Part shown: piece after piece, positions 1 through 15,294 of the stretch
Numbering within the stretch: the stretch's first letter is position 1
Layout: the number at the start of each line of letters is the position of its first letter
Assembly (NCBI GenBank): GCA_964030785.1
Contig: OZ034978.1
Location: 17,345,953 to 17,409,952 of the forward strand
DNA: 64,000 bases
Source of the DNA: Siderastrea siderea
Lineage: Eukaryota; Cnidaria; Anthozoa; Scleractinia; Rhizangiidae
Direction of reading: 5' to 3'
Notes under the pieces: generated by a model
Told to the model about the DNA's origin: nothing
Database searches by the model: none
Seen by the model: only the letters and a program-made list of their open reading frames with translations
Made by a program: the position numbers and the translations under genes

Positions 1-2
1 GT

Positions 3-2101
3 GCTGCACTTGACGTGTCAAGTCTTGGAAGTGATAACGAGGAGGAACTACATGAGGAGGAGTTTGTAGAACATACTGGTGAGGGTACAAGGCAAAAGTT
101 GATCAAGGGAGAAGCTGTTGATTCACAACAACAGGTAATTAACTTAGACATTAATAAACCCTGTAGGGACATAAACAAAATTAGGTGGTAAAGAACAACA
201 AAGCTGCTGCAATAGACTTTTCCAAGTGTTTTCATTGAAAATCATGTCTTCCCCCCCCCCCCCCCCTTCAAAAAAAGAGGTTTCTTGTTAAAATATTGTC
301 TGGCTCAAGTTAACGTGACTTCAAGAAATCCTGTTGTCCACCTAATTAGTGCAAATTAAAGAAAAAACATTGAACACACAAAACTCACTGGAGCTCTAAA
401 TTATTCTAACTTGACACCAATTGCCTTTCTGGGCAAAGCTGCAAATTCAACAAGATTTGTGTCTCTGTTAATTTCTAGAAGGGACCTAATACAAGAACAA
501 CAAGGCAAATATAGATTCAAAGTTTTTTTTTTTTCTGGACAGCCTGGTAGTTATGTTAAAATTTTAATATATACAATGAATGTAGGCTATTCCTCTACAA
601 ATTTATTTTTAGTCTTACTTACTCATTTTCAATCTTTCTGTGTATGGTTGTATTGGCAGATTTCAAAATCCCACAAGAGGGGTAATGAACACTCACGTCA
701 ACTGCCTACCCCTCAAGATACTGTCCCACCTGCAAAACATCCACAAAAACTGGTGCAGCTGCAACCTGTTCATGCAGATGAAAATTACATAGAATACACT
801 GAACAAGAAAACTTTCCAGTGGCATCAAAGAAGAAGAAGGACAAAACTAAAAAGAAGAAACAAAAGGGGCCATCAGTGACAGAACTGGTTGCTCCTCTTC
901 AACCCCCAAGAGGGATGGTGCCCCCTCTTAAAAGTTTGGTTCCTCCTGGGGTTGCAAAACTTGGTGTTTTGGATCCTCGTGGTATCAAACCAGCTCCTTG
1001 GGAGCATGGCAGCCTAGGGCCTCTTAGACAGGCTCCCCCTGATCCAGCACCAACTACTAGCCCCAGAATGGGCAGAGCAGGTTTTCTACATTCTGAGGAA
1101 GGTTTTGATCACAATGAAGGTGCATTTGAAAGGCCTAGAACACCTGAACCGCCACAAAGATCTCGTGACTTAGGAGGGCATCAGTCACTGCAGCCTTCCC
1201 CTCCTGATGCCTCTTTCAGAGGCCCCGTAGAAGGAGGGTTTTATGACAGGGAGATGGGTTACAGTCCCTCTGGCCCTCCCCATGGACCTTTGGTTCATGC
1301 CAATGGACAAGCACTTCTTAAAAACATGGTGAGTGAAGATGTACAGTGTCTCCTTGATGAGTTTGGTCTTCATAAAAATTATTTTCAAATAGTCCAGAAA
1401 TGCAGTATTTATAACTTGGCCTCTGTGACAGTTACATAGCCTGCAGAGCAGGCGTTTTTTACGAAATGAACGCTTGTTTAACAATCGCTTAGGCCGCCAT
1501 TTTGAAAGCAACTTGGAATCATTTTTTTCCTTGCCCCAACCCTCTGTCAGTTTCATTATCCAAGATGGCAGCATATCGAATTATTCATCGCTCGCCCAGC
1601 AAAATACGCCTGCTCTGCAGGCTAAGGCATTCACTCCTTTCAAGTTTTGTCAGGTTTGACATTGCTCTCATGTTCATATTCAGCTACAACTGATGCTACA
1701 ATAATTCAGTTGGAGGGACCAAAGAAATTTAGTCTGGATTATTAAGAAGAGTGAACATTTTGTAGATGTAACTCAAAACTAAAATTATACATCACCTCAC
1801 AAGATTGACGTAAGAGATCACAGTGGCCACTTTCAGAGGAAACTGCTTGTAATTACAGACAGCTAAAATATGTACTACTAGCCACATTTGACCGCATATT
1901 TCTGATAATATTCTCAATAAGTATTAATATAGTATTTAGTATTGTAGTATTAATATAGTATTTCTTTTATATAGTATTGATATAGTATAGTATAATATTA
2001 GTTTTTCTTTTAGAGTATTTCTTTTAGAGTATTTTTTCACAGTGTCCCCAATTAGTCAATTATTTATAATTTGCTAGAAGGATGACACTTAAATAAAGTT
2101 T

Positions 2102-2152
<51 letters not shown>

Positions 2153-2439
2153 TAAATCAGAACCACAGTGAAAACTTTGGGTGGCGGTAATAAAAAACGT
2201 CCAGACAATCAATGTTATTAAAATAGAATAATTTGATTTGGTAATATCACTTCTGTCTGTTTGTTTGTTTTTTATCTTTATTGTATGTTTTCCAGGACAT
2301 AATGGGTAGAGGCCCCAAAATGGAGTCCTGGACAGGCAAGAATATGGGTGGAGTCATGCCCCACGGACCTCCAGGACCACGGCCAGGACAACAAGCATTT
2401 GTACTCCATGGACCAATTCCTCACCCACCACAGCATTAA
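3..2439 (+). CDS. 3' end of an unrecognised gene with a Lys-rich and Pro-rich C-terminus (partial)
   Basis: Three exons join in phase 0: 3-134, 660-1328 and 2296-2439, with donors at 135 and 1329, acceptors before 660 and 2296, and stop TAA at 2437-2439. About 314 C-terminal residues are visible; the gene begins outside the window. The first exon is acidic (SDNEEELHEEE). The large second exon holds a basic cluster (KKKKDKTKKKKQKG), then a long stretch rich in Pro, Gly and Arg with repeated PP and PRG pieces. The last exon is Gly, Pro and Met rich and ends PIPHPPQH. No folded domain, membrane segment or catalytic motif is visible, so the tail is probably disordered. The exon joins and coding-like composition are seen directly; I do not recognise the family and give no function. 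Confidence 0.7.
1437..1624. mobile_element. MITE with 19-bp terminal inverted repeats (TAGCCTG/GCAGGCGT type)
   Basis: TAGCCTGCAGAGCAGGCGT at 1437-1455 is matched as a perfect reverse complement at 1606-1624. The 188-bp element has no coding capacity and lies in the last intron of the first gene. Its ends resemble those of the element at 6820-6950, so both belong to one family. Confidence 0.8.
1900..2149. repeat. AT-rich stretch ending in a (GAT)n microsatellite
   Basis: An AT-rich segment with repeated TAGTATT units runs to an AATAAAG motif near 2093, followed directly by about 16 GAT units at 2102-2149. A polyadenylation-like signal running into a microsatellite is the pattern seen at 3' ends of many LINEs, as in the LINE fragment at 32475-32856 in this window. 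No reverse transcriptase coding is visible here, so the LINE origin is an inference. Confidence 0.5.
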
Positions 2440-2537
2440 CCCAATATACTATACAGAGTGCACTAGTTAAGTTCAGAAACACAATCATCCAAAATGGCAT
2501 ATGCAATCCACCAGCACCACAAGAAAGTACTACTCAC

Positions 2538-2559
2538 TATTATTATTATTATTATTATC

Positions 2560-2591
<32 letters not shown>

Positions 2592-2633
2592 CATTATCAT
2601 TATCATTATCATTATTGTTATTATTATTATTAT
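2538..2633. repeat. (ATT)n/(ATTATC)n microsatellite
   Basis: Trinucleotide ATT units pass into a regular ATC ATT alternation and back to ATT. The poly-isoleucine and poly-methionine reading frames across it are artefacts of the repeat. Confidence 0.95.
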
Positions 2634-2645
2634 TGAATGGTCACA

Positions 2646-2982
2646 TTTAAGGACGGTGCCTCCTAATACAGATGTATTTTGCAAAGGTTATGACTATGGG
2701 GAAAAGGTAGATCTAAGCAAGGGTTATTGGAATCCAAAAAGAAAAATGCAGGTAACCACAAATTTTTCAGAGATAATTAACCAACAATAATTCTAAGAAA
2801 GCGTTAAAATACAAAGAATGTACGGCAATTTCTTTCCAAATTTAAGCTCAATTATCTCTGAAAATGCGTGGCTGCCCCCAAGTTTCTTTTTCAATTCTGA
2901 TAGCCCTTGCTAAGATCTGCTTTTTCCACGTAGTCATAAACCACGCAAAAATATTGTTGTATTAGGTGGCAAATTCCTTAAG
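2646..2982. mobile_element. Fold-back element, copy 1 (second copy at 54909-55312)
   Basis: The left arm begins TTTAAGGACGGTGCC and includes GATCTAAGCAAGGGTTATTGG and AGAGATAATT. The right arm carries the reverse complements (AATTATCTCTG, CCCTTGCTAAGATC, CCTTAA). The two arms, each roughly 150 bp, fill almost the whole element. A second copy with the same order of motifs lies at 54909-55312, which shows it is a dispersed family rather than a chance palindrome. Confidence 0.8.
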
Positions 2983-3451
2983 AAACCCAAATATCCCGAA
3001 ATGCGCAGAACGTATGCCCAGTAACAAAACTGAAAAGGTTATAAATGACCGAACCGATAATTAATACATGAAACCTAATTGTCAGCAGTTTCCTAGACTT
3101 ATTTATTTAGTTCAACAAGAGTCAAACACAGCTTTCTACTGTGATATACAATAATTTTGGCCAGTGAGTCACATAATATGAAAAATTTATTTGTAGAAAT
3201 TTTATTTATTACAGGTGGTACATAAACCAGTAGTCCACTGAAAAAATTATGCTTGCTGTATGATATGTTAAATACAACAGTACTAACAGTGGAACCAGCC
3301 ACCACTCGTGATAAACACATTCTGGCTGTATAAAAAGTTAGCCGTAGCAGTGTTGTTGGCGTTATATGACTGAACTTCAGGTCAAAATAGTGGCTGGCTT
3401 ATGATGAGGTAGTCAAACATAACAGGGAGATCATAATCTGCAGATTTAGGC

Positions 3452-3681
3452 AAGAACGTCATGCTAGTCCACATATAAGGCACTAATAACATTACAATCC
3501 TATATGAATATATACACCAACTGATTAACGCACCTACCTCCACTAACACACACTTTCCTTCACTTCTACTCACTTTCCTTCATTTGTACTCACTTCCTTC
3601 ATTTGGACTCACTTCCCTTCACTTGTACTCACTTACCTTCACATTAGTGCCTTATACGTGGGCTAGCATGACGTTCTTGGC
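3452..3681. repeat. Inverted repeat flanking a short tandem minisatellite
   Basis: A 37-bp arm at 3452-3487 (AAGAACGTCATGCTAG and onward to AAGGCACTAA) is repeated in inverse at 3644-3680 with two or three mismatches. Between the arms, 3543-3640 holds four to five imperfect copies of a roughly 23-bp unit containing ACTCACTTCCTTCA. No coding sequence is seen. Confidence 0.7.
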
Positions 3682-4762
3682 CTATATGTGGACTACCATG
3701 ACGTTCTGGCCCAGATTTAAATATTGAATTTCTCTGTAAACACACTTCCTTTAATTTAAATACACATTTTCTTTCAACTGTTATTGATCTTCTTATAACA
3801 CAACTGTGTCCCTGCAGAGCAAAGTATTTACAAAATTCTCCCCTTGCCTGAAAATATTCCTTATCCATTAGCTTCCTTCCTGTTGCCAGTTTAATAATTA
3901 AGTAATGGTCCTAGTAAGAACTAGGCAACCCAACGGCAAGGAATGCAGAAAGGTGTTAATTGTGATATTGTTGAAACGGTCCACCTCATTGGCTAAAACA
4001 TGAAAATCTACTCTCACTTCATCAGGTAGCGCATTTATTTCTCTCTAGTTTACTTATTGATTCCCTTTTAGTGAAAACTATTCTGAGTTTAATGCAGCAA
4101 AATTTCTATGTGGGAAACATAGAAAATTAGAAGCCTTTCTTGGCCATTGTTTTGGAGTGTCATGATTGGATAAAATCTTGTAACACAAAAGAAATATCGC
4201 TTTAAAATAAAGTTTCAGTACATTTTATTTCAAAAACGTGTTGTCCATAGGTTGATGTATTCTCAGTAAGAAAATCTAAACAATCTTATGTGGGGAAAGC
4301 GAAATGCCGCAGAACAACAGAGGATTGCCTAGTTCTTACACGCATTGTTACTTAAAGTAAAATATTGTAGTTCTTTATAGAAACTGTAAATTAATACTGC
4401 TAGTTGTGTACTAGTTTCCCCTTTAATACTAGGTTCAACTCTACTATTTATTGTCAAAACAAACATTCCGTCCATTTTAAGTGGCAAACCTTTAGTAGAG
4501 GTATTGTACATAATATACATTGAGGAGGTCTGACCCTCTGCACAACAATGGCCACCAGTTAGGGCTGATAAGGTATGCTACTTCCTATCCTCTTTCAGAG
4601 GATTTAAGTAAGCTCAGTAACATGACAACTCTGAATATAATAACACCTGCAATTATAATACATGTGTTGTACTAAATAATTATCAATAATATTGTAACGC
4701 ATAAGTTGCATACATTGCTAGACAACCCATTTGGTGTTTTCAAGAGAACAGTATACCACTTT

Positions 4763-6360
4763 AACCGAAGTCTATTTTCAAATTTCCTTTAGCCTCTCTT
4801 TCAAGATGAGGCCTGGTACACAGCCTTTCATATTCAAACGAGGTTATATTCACATGCAAATATAACTAACCTTGTTAACCGGCCGTCGCCATGATGGCGA
4901 CCGCCGGTTTATAAAATGGACACGGCTTTTCGTGAAAGCAAGTTGGCTTAACATACGAGGAAAGTGCTGTAAAGCTTGTGGTACGGGTACTCAAGAGCGG
5001 TACTGTCTTATATAAGACGCATGCGCATGTAAGTCTTCTGAATGTTACCTTCCTATGTTTTTGTCTTTTAATTTACAGTATTTAAGATATGAACGGCGAA
5101 GGGTTGTTAAGGTTGGGGTTTTTTGTATTTCTCTTGTATAACACATGCGCAATTGAGTAAAGGAGGTAATAGGATTGAATGCGAAATTGTCTGTGTTGTC
5201 TGATCTAGGTAGTTATGGTGAAAATTTTTTTAGCGCAGGAGTTTTTTTATTGGGATTGACATTTTGAGGGGTGTAAAAATGTGGGAGTCAGAAGGATTTG
5301 TGAATGTCGGGAGCATATCACGCTTCTGTGAATGTGATTTGCTTTGAAAGTTGCGGTTTGTATAGGAGCGGTGTAATATTGTGCTGCGTGAGAGGCGGTT
5401 TCCCTTGGCGTTTTATGGGGGGGGGGGGGGGGGGGGTTGCGAAGTGGATTGTAAGGTTTCTGATTGGCTAACTTGTATTTCGCAGCGGACAAAAAGGACA
5501 GTTGCGTTTTGCCGGCGTGGGCTAGGAAGAGAAGGGATTGGTACTAGTATGATGATGCAATATTAGTTGATTGCACCATCAGTACATGATAGTTCTTGTG
5601 AACGGAGAGAGATGAGTGTTTATTTGAGGCGAGAAGTTGATACGAAGGAATCGTCATTAATAAGGAGATCAATTAATAAGGCAGGTGTTACGAGTCTTTT
5701 TGCATTGAAAGAACGAAAATATCTGAATATTATCGACGGATTTGTGTAGTTTGCGTGTAGTGTTCGCTAAAGGCTACGAGCAGTCTCTCTTTCCGTTCAG
5801 AGATAGTGAAGGAAAAGAAAACAAGCGAGTGAGCGCAAATCGATTGGGGCTCGACAGGTGCTTTAGCTTTCAAAGACGTGGGCGACTTTCGTCCCCGCTC
5901 ACTTGTTTACTTTTGCAAGGGGATTCCCGGGTTAGCAAACCGGATTTAAACATCACGTCATGAGATATGCCTTGACGTGCCCCATACTCTGATGATCTAG
6001 GCACAACAGTAAATACTTTGTCGTCCCGGTGTGAGCATTCTCCGTTGTGGACGAATTCATATCGACATTCAACGTTTGAGTGAATTTGCGTTTTTCAGCA
6101 CAAATAAAAGCGATAAGAAAGATAAGCTGAGTCATCAGAGTTTAAACATTACGTCATCCAGTAACGTTATAGTCAAAATATTGTGTCACACAATCACACT
6201 TTTCGTCACGCCGGTTCGTGTAAATAGAGGATCGCACTAACATTTGTGAAACCTAGGGGTGGGGAGGGTCAGAATGGCCGGTTAAAATGCCCAACGGGCT
6301 TTCTTGTTTTCATATGAAAGGTTGTTGAAGAGGCTAAAGACAACTTGGAAATGGACTATT
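4763..6360. mobile_element. MITE split by a later insertion (same family as 18430-18606)
   Basis: The left half at 4763-4870 (GTCTATTTTCAAATT, GCCTCTCTTTCAAGATGAGG, CTGGTACACAGCC) and the right half at 6290-6360 (GTTGTTGAAGAGGCT, AGACAACTTGG, ATGGACTATT) are the two inverted arms of an element that is uninterrupted at 18430-18606. The 1.4 kb TTAA-flanked element at 4875-6285 lies between the halves, so it inserted later. Confidence 0.65.
4875..6285. mobile_element. Non-autonomous TTAA-target DNA transposon, 1.4 kb
   Basis: The element starts TTAACCGGCC at 4875 and ends with its exact reverse complement GGCCGGTTAA at 6285, so it has terminal inverted repeats within a TTAA target duplication. 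TTAA targets are typical of the piggyBac and Kolobok superfamilies; I cannot choose between them. Just inside the left end is a GTCGCCATGATGGCGAC hairpin. The right 350 bp (TGACTCAGCTTATC-like and ACGTCAT-like blocks) recur at 17011-17350 and twice at 46070-46530. The interior has a poly-G run at 5417-5437 and no reading frame resembling a transposase. Confidence 0.7.
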
Positions 6361-6819
6361 GTACTTGACACTAGCACAACCTAACTATAAAATGTATTAG
6401 ATGGAAATTATTCTTTTAAGATAGCAGTAAAGTGAGTCATGGGATTGGGGTGACCTGATCCCCTCTCAACCTGGGAGACATAGCTCTGTTTCTCCAAACT
6501 CCTTGACAAACAATTCCAGCCTCTCCTAAGTTGGAATAATTTGTGGCTTATCTCATTGTCATGTGGTCAGTATTGTAACCCTTTCAGCAATCAAAAATCA
6601 CACTCCTCTCAATATGCACATTCCAGCATATCAAAAGCATTTTTACTACTTGATGACAAGGCTGACATCAGAGAATAGTTAACAATATTATTCACAATCC
6701 TGAGTTTGAGTAGCCAATCACACCATGCAAAAAAACACTATCCACTGGTTTCTTATTATACAGGTACTAAATCTGAATAGTACCCACATTGTGTATTGAT
6801 AGCTCTCTATAAGCTACTG

Positions 6820-6950
6820 TAGCCTGTGTAGCAGGCGTAAACGGGGAAGGGGAAAGGAAGCTAGAGCGCGGGAGAAAAATGGGGGTCTGGGGGCTCTCCC
6901 GGGTTCTCACTCCCATTCCCCTTCCTCGTTTACGCCTGCTACACAGGCTA
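6820..6950. mobile_element. 131-bp MITE with 23-bp perfect inverted ends
   Basis: TAGCCTGTGTAGCAGGCGTA plus AAC at 6820-6842 is exactly reverse-complemented at 6928-6950. The interior is a GC-rich stretch of GGGAAGGGG and CTCTCCCGGG pieces. The ends are close to those of the element at 1437-1624. Confidence 0.85.
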
Positions 6951-8575
6951 TGTTGGCTACTGCTATGTTGTAGGTATCTTTGATTTCCTTCACCCAGAGA
7001 ATAAATCAAATAATTCTTACTGTACATTGTTGTTTGTAATATGAGTTGGGGTGATGGTATTAGTGAAAGACCTCTGGAGCCAAGAAGGACTTCCATATAA
7101 AAGTGAATGGGGAGCCCACAGTTCCTTTTTGAAGTGATAAATAATGTTATGGTACCACTTGGGATCTAAAATGACCAATGCTAGAATTTTCCTGGTACCT
7201 TAAAGGGTTAAGATGCGGGAAAACTATGTCTGAAAACATGGCAACTTTTTACAGATAACTTTGCATTACAATGTACTGAACGTGGATTTGAGCCAATTGC
7301 AAGCAGGAACTTCAAAATTGCTTGAAATTGCCTCACGTATTTAATAATTATTGTAAGAATATCAAGTGGTCAAAATACAAGTAGGAAACCCTCAATTTTC
7401 CTGCTTGAATCCCAGACATTTGGATTGATTGCAATACAAATAAAAAAATTATCTCTTAAGGCACTGTTGAAACCACTGAGCTCGAGCTTAAAATGAATTT
7501 GAGCCAGAATCTGGTACCTCTTGGAAGTACTTTCTAAAATTTCCCCTGAGCACTCCTATTTTTCTAATATGCAAGCGCCACCCCCCTGGGGGGACTAGTG
7601 CAAGCAGTTGTTCGCAACTCCATGAAGAAGTGTGAGGCCTATTCCTATTGTTATTCCCAGAGCCATTTGTCCATCTTAAATAGGGGGGACAGATGGTCCA
7701 AGCCTTCCATACCAGCCCCCACCCTATTCTTGCTGTCTCCCACCTCTGCACTTTTGGACATGCAATACTGTACACAATGTTGTGTAATTTCCTCCTATTT
7801 ATCCCCCTCCCGACGCCTTTAGAATCCGGTTTCCTGTTCTCAGATACTTCCAGCCCTCTTTTGTTCTGGGTACACCCCCCCCCCCCCCCCTTGTCCACCT
7901 TGTCTCTTAACCAGTGGGTCTGAACACTAAGAGGGACAGGTGGACCTATATCTTGGTGAAAAAGGAAAGAGCCTGGTAATTAGGACTTACAGTCACCAAA
8001 AACAGTTGAAAGTACCTGAAATAACAATGGTGAATGAAATAGGTGCTTTGTAAACCAGTGGCACAGGTCCAACGTATGAGCTTATTTTCTTTTTGAGTCC
8101 CATCTCTTCAATCGTAACATACATTTTCTCACTTTGAAGATTCACACATTGAATTCATGAATGGGGCTATTCCTTTCACACCCTTTAAAAAATGTCGGGC
8201 AAACTTTATGGAGAAGGGGAGTGGAACTCACTTTCAGGGAAACTACGGTCAAATTTACATCAGTTAATAGAGTACCAGGAAACTCTCCTAAATAGTGCTT
8301 TTAAACTGTCTTTTTTTGAGATATTGGAGTCACCTTTAATGAAGTCCCAACAAATTGTTAGTTTCCACCTGCATTGAATGGTTGCTTTGTTAGAGGATAC
8401 CAAAAGCAGGGTCATGTTATTTTTTAACCAACAAAGAGCTTGTGGTTTTCAAGCCTTGGTGTATGGTGATTGTTCAGTTACTGTCAGGCTCCGTATGATT
8501 GTGCACTTTTACTGCAAATTATCGAGGTATTTTTGCAGCGTTCTGCATGTCTCTTCTACCCCATCCATCCCTCAT
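6951..8575. other. Intergenic stretch without a supported gene
   Basis: The stretch holds C-rich runs (for example 7867-7883) and pieces with CCCACCTCTGCAC-like text that recur loosely near 16925. Open frames here are short, overlap on both strands and run through the low-complexity parts. I see no domain and no consistent chain of splice sites. Confidence 0.5.
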
Positions 8576-8724
8576 TTTCCCCCTCTAAGTCAGTGACAGG
8601 TGCCAGGCCATGTGGGGCTCATGGCTGGGTTGTGGGGATTTGCCAGCAATGGAGTACTCCATCTGGGGGGTCGGCTGCCCACAGTGGACACCCCTCGATA
8701 TCCCTGGCACCCAACAGCCATTAA
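8576..8724 (+). other. Possible unassigned exon: GC-rich island after a strong pyrimidine tract
   Basis: A pyrimidine tract at 8552-8587 is followed by AG and a segment of about 135 bp that is richer in GC than its surroundings. It is open in more than one frame on the + strand; one ends at a TAA at 8722-8724. This could be a terminal exon of an unknown transcript or a fragment of a repeat. I do not recognise either translation, so the call is weak. Confidence 0.2.
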
Positions 8725-8959
8725 GTTATGCAAGGCAGTTGGTTAATATTTATTAATTTTATTCACCACCATTATTTTTTCCTCAAACAACAGAGGTATA
8801 AAACACTCCATGGTCAAATCTTGTGGTCTCAAGTCTTCTTTCATGCATATTCTCCTTTTTTTGGGTCAAGCATTCCCCAAGGCTTGCAGTTTCATCCAGG
8901 TTTGACTGAATTTTCACTCTTTTATGTTACTCACTGACACGAAAACACTAACGCAATGC

Positions 8960-11849
8960 AATCTATACAAATTTTATTTCTTAAATATGTACATGATTAA
9001 ATTAATTAGCAATCAAATGTTCTTGTGAAAAGAAAATGGTTGACACAGAAATGCTTGTTAGTATTTTTCAATGAAAGTGAAAAAATCAATGTTTACATTT
9101 TGATAGTTAATTTCTAATTCAAGTTAATAGAGTGATTTTACTAAACCTGTGAAACAATAACTAATGGTTAGTGTCTCATAGTTGAAACCAAACAACAGAA
9201 AGCAATGGAGTTTGTGTGCAATAGTAACTAATAAATTAGTATCTATTTCACAGGTTAAGTAAAATCGCTCTGCAACTATTACAAAAGAACAACACATCAA
9301 TGAAAAAATTCCAGACAACTGCCATCTAACAAAACTATTTCCACGACTTGTGTTGTGCCTTGGCCTTGGCCTTGTTTGCTTCGCAGTCAAAAAGGATAGC
9401 TAAGCTGAGTCAAATATAACCCTGATGCAACAAAAATAATACATTTATCGAGTTAACAGCACTGTCCAAAAAATCTCACTTTTGGGAAGTACTGCAACTG
9501 CACATTTGTTACATCTGCATTACATTGTACCACAAAAGTTTGCTGTAAGATATGCTGGAATGGCTAGAAATGTGCAATGAATAAAACTGATAAGATTCCT
9601 TTGAACACTGATCAAAAGCTGCAACATCATGTACAAAACTAACTTCAAATGTTACACAATTACTACATACAATACAAAAAGAAAACACAGTACTATTTCT
9701 TCCCCATGATACCCAAAACTATCTTGTACTTTGTTACAAAAGATAGTAAAAATTTCCCTGCCATTATATTACAATGATGATTGGTTGAATACTTGTAAAG
9801 GATATAAACATCAGCCTAATTTAGCTTAATGCAAATACCAGAATTGTAAAGTGGTTTAAGAGATAAACATTTCATAACAGTAAAATTCTAAGTTACAACC
9901 CTTTAAGTCCCAATAGTGACAAGCACCTAATTCTCTTTACAGTATCACTACTTGATCAAACATACACATCATGAAAATTAAGACAATGATAGCCAAAGAT
10001 GAGATGTCTTGATGTGCAAGCAAATTCTCCCAATAGTATCATAAGAAATATATGGAAAGCAGTGAGGAGAACATACATGTTGATATTGGGTCTTACAGGG
10101 TTTAGTAAAATACAGCTATTTAGGTTATGCTGAGTCTAACCAGCAATGCAGGTATTTCTGAGGCAGACTTTTCATTTTTTTCCAAAAATATAGAACAATG
10201 ATGGAACTTCTGTCTGCCTGACTGCTTATTCGACAGGTCCCCATTTTCCATTAGTCTAATTGACACATTTTCACTGCCAAGAAATATCAATGTTATTGCA
10301 TGCACAGAAATATCAGTATTGCCTCCAGCTCAGACTCTACTGTCACACCAAACCCTATGATGCAGACAGGCAAACTGCTCTGACAGGATTCAAACCCCAG
10401 CCCTCCCCCTCCATAAGCAAGTAAGAGGACACAACCCTTGCTGCTTATTAGAAAAATTGAGAGGGCTGGGTAAAATGTGCCCATGGTTGCTACTCATCAG
10501 TTTTTGGCTAGGCAAGTGTGCTTTTTTGCATTTGTAGCTTTTAAAGGTTTTGTCACCTATTGCAAAACTTTCATTTCTATGGAATGAGTACAAGTGCTTT
10601 CCCAGGACCAAGGGACTTCCTATAAGGGTGGACAGGGTCACTTGAAATACTTGTGAGGGGTTAATGATACATTCTGTTTAGTTTCAAGCATACACTGAAG
10701 GGAAGCTGGAACAATCATCTTGACACTAATGAAAATGGCAATAATATCAGTAAGTAGTTTGTCTTTGAGGTCATGTACACAAGGCAAGATAATGGTACCC
10801 TTTAGGTTTGCTCTTACACTCAAGACAGGAGTAGCATTTCCACAATAATAACAGAATTATTGCATTATTGACTTCATTTTCATTTCAAAAATCCACTTTT
10901 CAAGTGAAAAACAAAATATTCAAGAAAAGATAATTACATACATCAGGCATGTGGAAATTTGTCAGGTTTCCTGAACTGTGGGCAGACAAGTTATGCAAAT
11001 CAGAAAACAACAATCCCGAATGCCTGTTGCACAAATTAATCCAATCAAACTAAGAAGATTGGATAGAGTTTTATTCAGAATATTCAATCTTCTTTTGAAA
11101 AGTTGATGACTGAAATGGATAATGAATAAATAATGCAATAATCAACTTTACTTTTAATTTATTCTTTGACTGTAAAATTCCTCTGATAGTCCCCTCTCCC
11201 TAGGAATACTCTACTGGTTTGTATTATTATAATGAAAGCTACTAACACTGAGTCACTACAAGGAAGGAAACAAAAAATAAGACAAGATTCAATAACACAA
11301 ACACATGAATGTACTAGTCAAGCCATGCACACAAAATAGAGAAATCATTATAAGGGGGCTTTCTGTCCATGTTATGTTTGTGAAAAATGAGAGTCTGGAG
11401 TACACTACAGTGATTTTCGTTTGAGCTCAACTATTAGTACCTGAATGGATCAAAACATGTCTTTGTTTGTTTGCTCACTAAAAGGGAACTTAAATGGAAA
11501 ATAACATTGCTCAATTGACCTGTCAGTACACTGAAAACTGAGATATTTCAAAGAGAATTATTTATTGAATGCTTTCTCTGAGAATGTTCTCAGACGACAA
11601 ATCAACCTGCAAGTGCTGGTTCACTAGCCCAACCAAAAGATATGCAAGTTTGTCTTTGTTTGCTAAACCAATATCATCACTACATATATCTTTCTACGTC
11701 ATTTGTTGTTTTGGTTGTGTTCACACTTAATCATTTCAAGGTCAAATGAAAATCACTGTCAACTTCTGTCTGCTATTAAAGCTACTCTATAAAATAATTA
11801 AATTGTATGACAACATTATATTACAGTCCAATGAAAAGATATACAAATA
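8960..11849 (-). other. Probable long 3' untranslated region of the PP1 gene
   Basis: No coding exon is visible in this 2.9 kb AT-rich stretch. Read on the minus strand it follows directly from the PP1 stop codon, and AATAAA signals occur at 11158-11163 and 8973-8978 (TTTATT on the + strand). PP1 catalytic-subunit mRNAs are known for long 3' UTRs, so the distal signal may be used. The true end cannot be fixed from sequence alone. Confidence 0.4.

Positions 11850-15294
<3,445 letters not shown>

Noticed and set aside
411..659. N-terminal extension of the large first-gene exon from a start at about 411
   Set aside because: The segment before 660 is intron: an AG acceptor precedes 660 and the phase matches the exon ending at 134. 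The composition before 660 is AT-rich and unlike the exon.
2463..2790. Poly-isoleucine and poly-methionine frames that mimic membrane segments
   Set aside because: They translate the ATT/ATC microsatellite at 2538-2633 and have no support outside it.
5247..5963. Small frames within the TTAA-flanked element as a transposase
   Set aside because: None exceeds about 80 codons, none shows a DDE or zinc-finger pattern, and they overlap a poly-G run.
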